DNA from: an uncultured Oscillospiraceae bacterium
Lineage (GTDB): Bacteria; Bacillota; Clostridia; Oscillospirales; Acutalibacteraceae
Length of the DNA: 5,779 bases
NCBI GenBank assembly: GCA_900542375.1
Contig: UQNI01000085.1
Coordinates: 1-5,779, forward strand
Direction of reading: 5' to 3'
Below the pieces are notes generated by a model. The model worked only from the letters and a program-made list of their open reading frames with translations, searched no databases and was not told where the DNA came from. Shown here piece by piece: positions 5,566 to 5,779 of this stretch. The position numbers and the translations under genes were made by a program. Positions within the stretch are counted from its first letter, which is position 1. Every line of letters begins with the position of its first letter.

Positions 5566-5779
5566 TAATTGTTTTAACTTTATTTATGTAAGATTTAACT
5601 TATTCAATATACCATAAAAAGCAAAAAAAATAAAGTAAAAGCGTTACAATTTTTTATTTTAAATGAAAATAAAAAATAAAATGAGATTTCCATAAAAACC
5701 ATAATTGATTTTATATATAAAGGAAAAGAGAAAAAAACAAAATAATTTGAAATAAAATGTATTTTATGATAATATAAAT
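5566..5779. other. Very A/T-rich gene-free region upstream of rpmH
   Basis: No gene is visible. In Bacillota the region between rpmH and dnaA often forms part of the replication origin. I looked for DnaA boxes (TTATNCACA on either strand) and saw none, so an origin cannot be called. What is visible: two copies of a TTTAACTT(T)ATT motif about 21 bases apart (near 5573 and 5594), an 11-bp A/T-only inverted repeat (5650-5660 with 5666-5676), and long A- and T-runs. Such a sequence would melt easily and may be curved. The rest of an origin, if present, would lie to the right of the window. Confidence 0.4.
5747..5775 (+). promoter_or_regulatory. Possible outward promoter at right edge
   Basis: The plus strand reads TTGAAA (5747-5752), 17 bases, then TAATAT (5770-5775), with TG one base before the -10 (5767-5768) as in extended -10 promoters. 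It points right, away from rpmH, where dnaA would be expected in a conventional Bacillota layout. A/T-rich sequence gives many chance matches, so this is tentative. Confidence 0.35.

Noticed and set aside
1..5779. CRISPR array, tRNA or rRNA genes, intact insertion sequence
   Set aside because: I saw no regularly spaced repeats, no cloverleaf with a TTCGAATC-type arm, no rRNA-like stretches and no transposase on either strand.

Overview
This window carries a conserved, origin-proximal gene cluster of a low-GC Gram-positive bacterium (Bacillota). It is most likely a member of the Clostridia; placement near the Oscillospirales/Ruminococcaceae is a guess from the look of the L34 and YidC proteins. 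All recognised genes lie on the minus strand, so the biology runs from right to left. The order is rpmH (ribosomal protein L34), rnpA (RNase P protein), yidD, yidC (membrane insertase), jag/khpB (KH-R3H RNA-binding protein) and mnmE (tRNA-modifying GTPase). This is the classic block next to dnaA and oriC in Bacillota.

Right end (about 5452-5779): rpmH has a consensus sigma-A-type promoter (TTGACA, 18-base spacer, TATAAT). Beyond it is a very A/T-rich stretch with no gene and no recognisable DnaA box. A plus-strand promoter-like sequence at the extreme right edge would fire outward, where dnaA would be expected. Middle (2818-5451): a strong intrinsic terminator separates rpmH from rnpA. The genes from rnpA to jag are tightly packed: rnpA and yidD overlap by 4 bases, and yidD and yidC are 4 bases apart. 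A second strong terminator-like hairpin lies between jag and mnmE. I see no good promoter right after the first hairpin, so the downstream genes probably depend on read-through. The two hairpins would then set steps of expression from very high (L34) to low (MnmE).

Left part (1-1405): mnmE is followed not by its usual partner mnmG but by an A/T-rich gap and a same-strand gene for a class I SAM-dependent methyltransferase. After that come about 440 bases without an intact gene. They hold a perfect 23-bp inverted repeat, which is a likely bidirectional terminator, and a stretch that looks like decayed coding sequence with a faint resemblance to the cysteine-rich KTR proteins of mobile elements. 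This side looks like an accessory junction spliced onto the conserved cluster.

The core genes serve production of translation and membrane-insertion machinery: L34 for the large ribosomal subunit, RnpA for tRNA 5' maturation, YidD/YidC for membrane protein insertion, Jag/KhpB for RNA binding, and MnmE for wobble-uridine modification. Two start sites are placed downstream of the longest open frame because of their ribosome binding sites: jag at GTG 3650 and mnmE at ATG 2818. I found no convincing undescribed system; the more unusual points are regulatory hairpins and the rearranged left junction.
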